DNA of 64,000 bases from Acidobacteriota bacterium (GTDB lineage Bacteria > Acidobacteriota > Blastocatellia > Pyrinomonadales > Pyrinomonadaceae): assembly GCA_019639115.1 (NCBI GenBank), contig JAHBSM010000013.1, forward strand, positions 21,001 through 85,000, written 5' to 3'. The notes beneath the pieces are model-generated. The model was not told the DNA's origin and searched no databases. It saw nothing but the letters and a program-made list of their open reading frames with translations. Every line of letters begins with the position of its first letter. Within the stretch, counting starts at the first letter, position 1. The translations under genes were made by a program, and so were the position numbers. Of this stretch, positions 62,690 through 64,000 are shown one piece after another.

Positions 62690-63262
62690 TTACGTTGACG
62701 CGGTGCATTTCTCTATACATGTCCTAAGCGAAGCCCGAAGCCGAGACAGGCGTGTATGCAATGCGGTCTGTGAACAGCCGAGCTCATCGGCGATCCTCTG
62801 CCTGGCCCGGACGCGTTCGCCGCGGTCCGAAACGTAATAATTTATCAGCAGTTCACGTTCCGCAGCCGAGAGCCCGTTCATACAAGAATTAAGGCACTGC
62901 ATCCGCTCGTCAACGCGCGGATCTGACCAATGCACGGTCAACTGGTCTTCCGCCACTTCGTCGATCGGTACCGAGCGCGCGGCCCTGCGTCTGCTTTCGC
63001 GGCAGAGATTCAGTGCAAAGCCGTATATGAACTTGATCGGATCGACCGAACGCTGCGGATCGAAATGCTGCACTTTAGAAGCGACTCGCCAAATGGTCTC
63101 GTCGGCCAGGTCGTCAGGGTCGCCGCATCCTCTCACCGTAAAGAACCTGACCAGGCCGGCGCGAATGGTCACCAGGCGGCGCTCGGCATCTTCTGCGTCC
63201 GAGGCGAGCAACGCCAGCAGATCGTGGAAGGCACCATCCGGGAGGTCACGTATGTCTCTCAT
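62690..63262 (-). CDS. ECF-type RNA polymerase sigma factor
   Basis: A 190-residue sigma-70-family factor of extracytoplasmic function type. Region 2 is recognised by DPDDLADETIWRVASKVQHFD (promoter -10/core contact) and IKFIYGFALNLCRESRRRAAR; region 4 by LSAAERELLINYYVSDRGERVRARQRIADELGCSQTALHTRLSRLRASLRTCIEKC. No sensor domain. The ATG at 63260-63262 starts MRDIRDLPDG. It is followed after 46 bases by an anti-sigma-like gene on the same strand. The operon is probably regulated by its own factor; no target promoter motif was identified. In GC-rich diderm genomes such pairs often control secreted or CHAT/TPR proteins. Confidence 0.9.
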   Translation of the reverse strand: MRDIRDLPDGAFHDLLALLASDAEDAERRLVTIRAGLVRFFTVRGCGDPDDLADETIWRVASKVQHFDPQRSVDPIKFIYGFALNLCRESRRRAARSVPIDEVAEDQLTVHWSDPRVDERMQCLNSCMNGLSAAERELLINYYVSDRGERVRARQRIADELGCSQTALHTRLSRLRASLRTCIEKCTAST

Positions 63263-63559
63263 TTATGCTGAGGAACGAATTGCACAGACTTTGTATCACG
63301 CGTGCTCGTTCAAATTCAACCCTCCGGCCGCCGATTGACGCCGTTCCGCCCAATTTAGGTTGATCTTTTCGGCTCGTGATGATGGATTAGAGCAAACTTA
63401 TCCAAGTTTTTCGTCAATTCAATGTAAGACTTTGCGGATCTCAGTCAATACAAATAGACGCCGGGCTTCCACATTACCGGCACATCTCTCCCACGGTGCG
63501 GTCGGCGATCCCGGCCGCACCTCTATTTTCCCCCTGTTTAATGACTGAACGGTGCGCGG
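63263..63559. other. Intergenic region between the sigma factor gene and the rRNA terminator
   Basis: About 300 bases without a convincing gene. It should hold the promoter of the sigma factor gene. Short frames on both strands are low-quality and unsupported by ribosome binding sites. Nothing else was recognised. Confidence 0.6.
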
Positions 63560-63592
63560 AAAAAAGCCCGACTCAAAACGAGACGGGCTTTT
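63560..63592 (-). terminator. rRNA operon terminator
   Basis: On the minus strand GCCCG-T-CTC, loop, GAG-T-CGGGC followed by a run of six T, 12 bases past the 5S gene. Confidence 0.85.
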
Positions 63593-63603
63593 GTCGAGAT
63601 AGA

Positions 63604-63718
63604 TCCGGCGGCTTCCTACTTTCCCACACCTGAAAGGTGCAGTATCATCGGCTCCAGTAGGCTTAACTGCCGTGTTCGGGATGGGAACGGGTGTGACCCT
63701 ACCGATACAACCACCGGA
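63604..63718 (-). rRNA. rrf: 5S ribosomal RNA
   Basis: Minus-strand sequence of about 115 bases beginning TCCGGTGGTTGTATCGGTAG and ending AAGCCGCCGGA, with CCCATCCCGAACACGG, the universal 5S core, in between. The two ends are complementary. It is transcribed after the 23S gene to its right and before the terminator at 63560-63592. Confidence 0.95.
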
Positions 63719-63876
63719 AAACTGTGTCGAACGATGAATTTCGATCGCCGACGACGGGACTGGCTGATCAATCGGCACTCATCGTTCTGAATTTTCAAGG
63801 ATCCTGATATCTGATAACTGAATACATTGCAGCTCCACAAGGTGCTGACATAAATTTGCATGTGAACAAGATTTAT

Positions 63877-64000
63877 GGTCAAGCCTTGGGGCAATTAGTA
63901 CTGGTCAACTAAGTACATTACTGCACTTACATCTCCAGCCTATCAACGTGGTGGTCTTCCACGAGCCTCACTGGCAATACTTATCTTAGGTCTGGCTTCA
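63877..64000 (-). rRNA. rrl: 23S ribosomal RNA, 3' end only
   Basis: Reverse complement reads GATAGGCTGGAGATGTAAG ... ACTAATTGCCCCAAGGCTTGACC, which is the 3'-terminal part of 23S rRNA (helix 101 region and the 3' end). The gene continues beyond the right edge. The exact 3' end at 63877 is approximate. Between it and the 5S gene lies a spacer of about 160 bases with no tRNA visible. Confidence 0.93.

Noticed and set aside
63719..63876. A tRNA gene in the 5S-23S spacer
   Set aside because: No cloverleaf or T-loop sequence could be traced in the spacer on either strand.

Overview
The window comes from a GC-rich, diderm bacterium, most likely an Acidobacteriota member of the Blastocatellia/Pyrinomonadales type. 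This is inferred from an acidobacterial-type VWFA protein, an FG-GAP secreted protein, LPS genes (lpxD, a heptosyltransferase), type IV pilins under PilS/PilR, and many secreted peptidases and amidohydrolases. No tRNA, CRISPR array, insertion sequence or phage was seen. One rRNA operon enters from the right edge on the minus strand (23S 3' end, then 5S).

Layout. 1-4.1 kb: 5' part of deoB, a VWFA protein and a calcium-repeat secreted protein. 4.1-7.3 kb: a five-gene minus-strand run (Rrf2 regulator, YceI lipoprotein, MDR oxidoreductase, F420/NADP-reductase-like protein, thioredoxin) behind a promoter whose -10 lies inside a perfect inverted repeat next to the start codon. 7.4-13.5 kb: MltD-like transglycosylase, Lon, NrdR and a flippase-like membrane protein. 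13.6-21.4 kb: small unknown genes, an MBL hydrolase, two SDRs, a radical SAM gene beside an MGDG-synthase-like glycosyltransferase, and a cysteine desulfurase. 21.4-27.8 kb: a secreted GIIILG-repeat mini-protein, a GGDEF-EAL protein, a prolyl oligopeptidase and an RRM protein. 27.8-34.6 kb: PBP1A, a frameshifted K+ channel, and a sugar/LPS group with a heptosyltransferase-GmhB fusion.

34.6-39.4 kb is a type IV pilus control locus: pilS, pilR and two tandem pilin genes of equal length, each with its own sigma-54 promoter and terminator. 39.5-42.2 kb is an ABC-2 export operon. 42.8-46.6 kb holds priA, lpxD and msrB. 46.6-51.1 kb is a three-gene operon of secreted amidohydrolase paralogues in which only the middle one keeps the metal ligands. 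51.2-57.0 kb holds DNA repair and translation genes (ada, mutS2, rimO). 57.2-63.3 kb pairs a clostripain-like C11 peptidase with a TPR-CHAT protein, facing an ECF sigma factor and an anti-sigma-like membrane protein.

The observations most worth following up are the two metal-ligand-free amidohydrolase paralogues in one operon with an intact one, the leaderless Rrf2 promoter/operator heading a redox operon, the one-base frameshift in the K+ channel, the GIIILG-repeat secreted protein, the adjacent pair of clan CD peptidases, and the twin sigma-54 pilin units. All family assignments come from reading motifs by eye; no database search was run.
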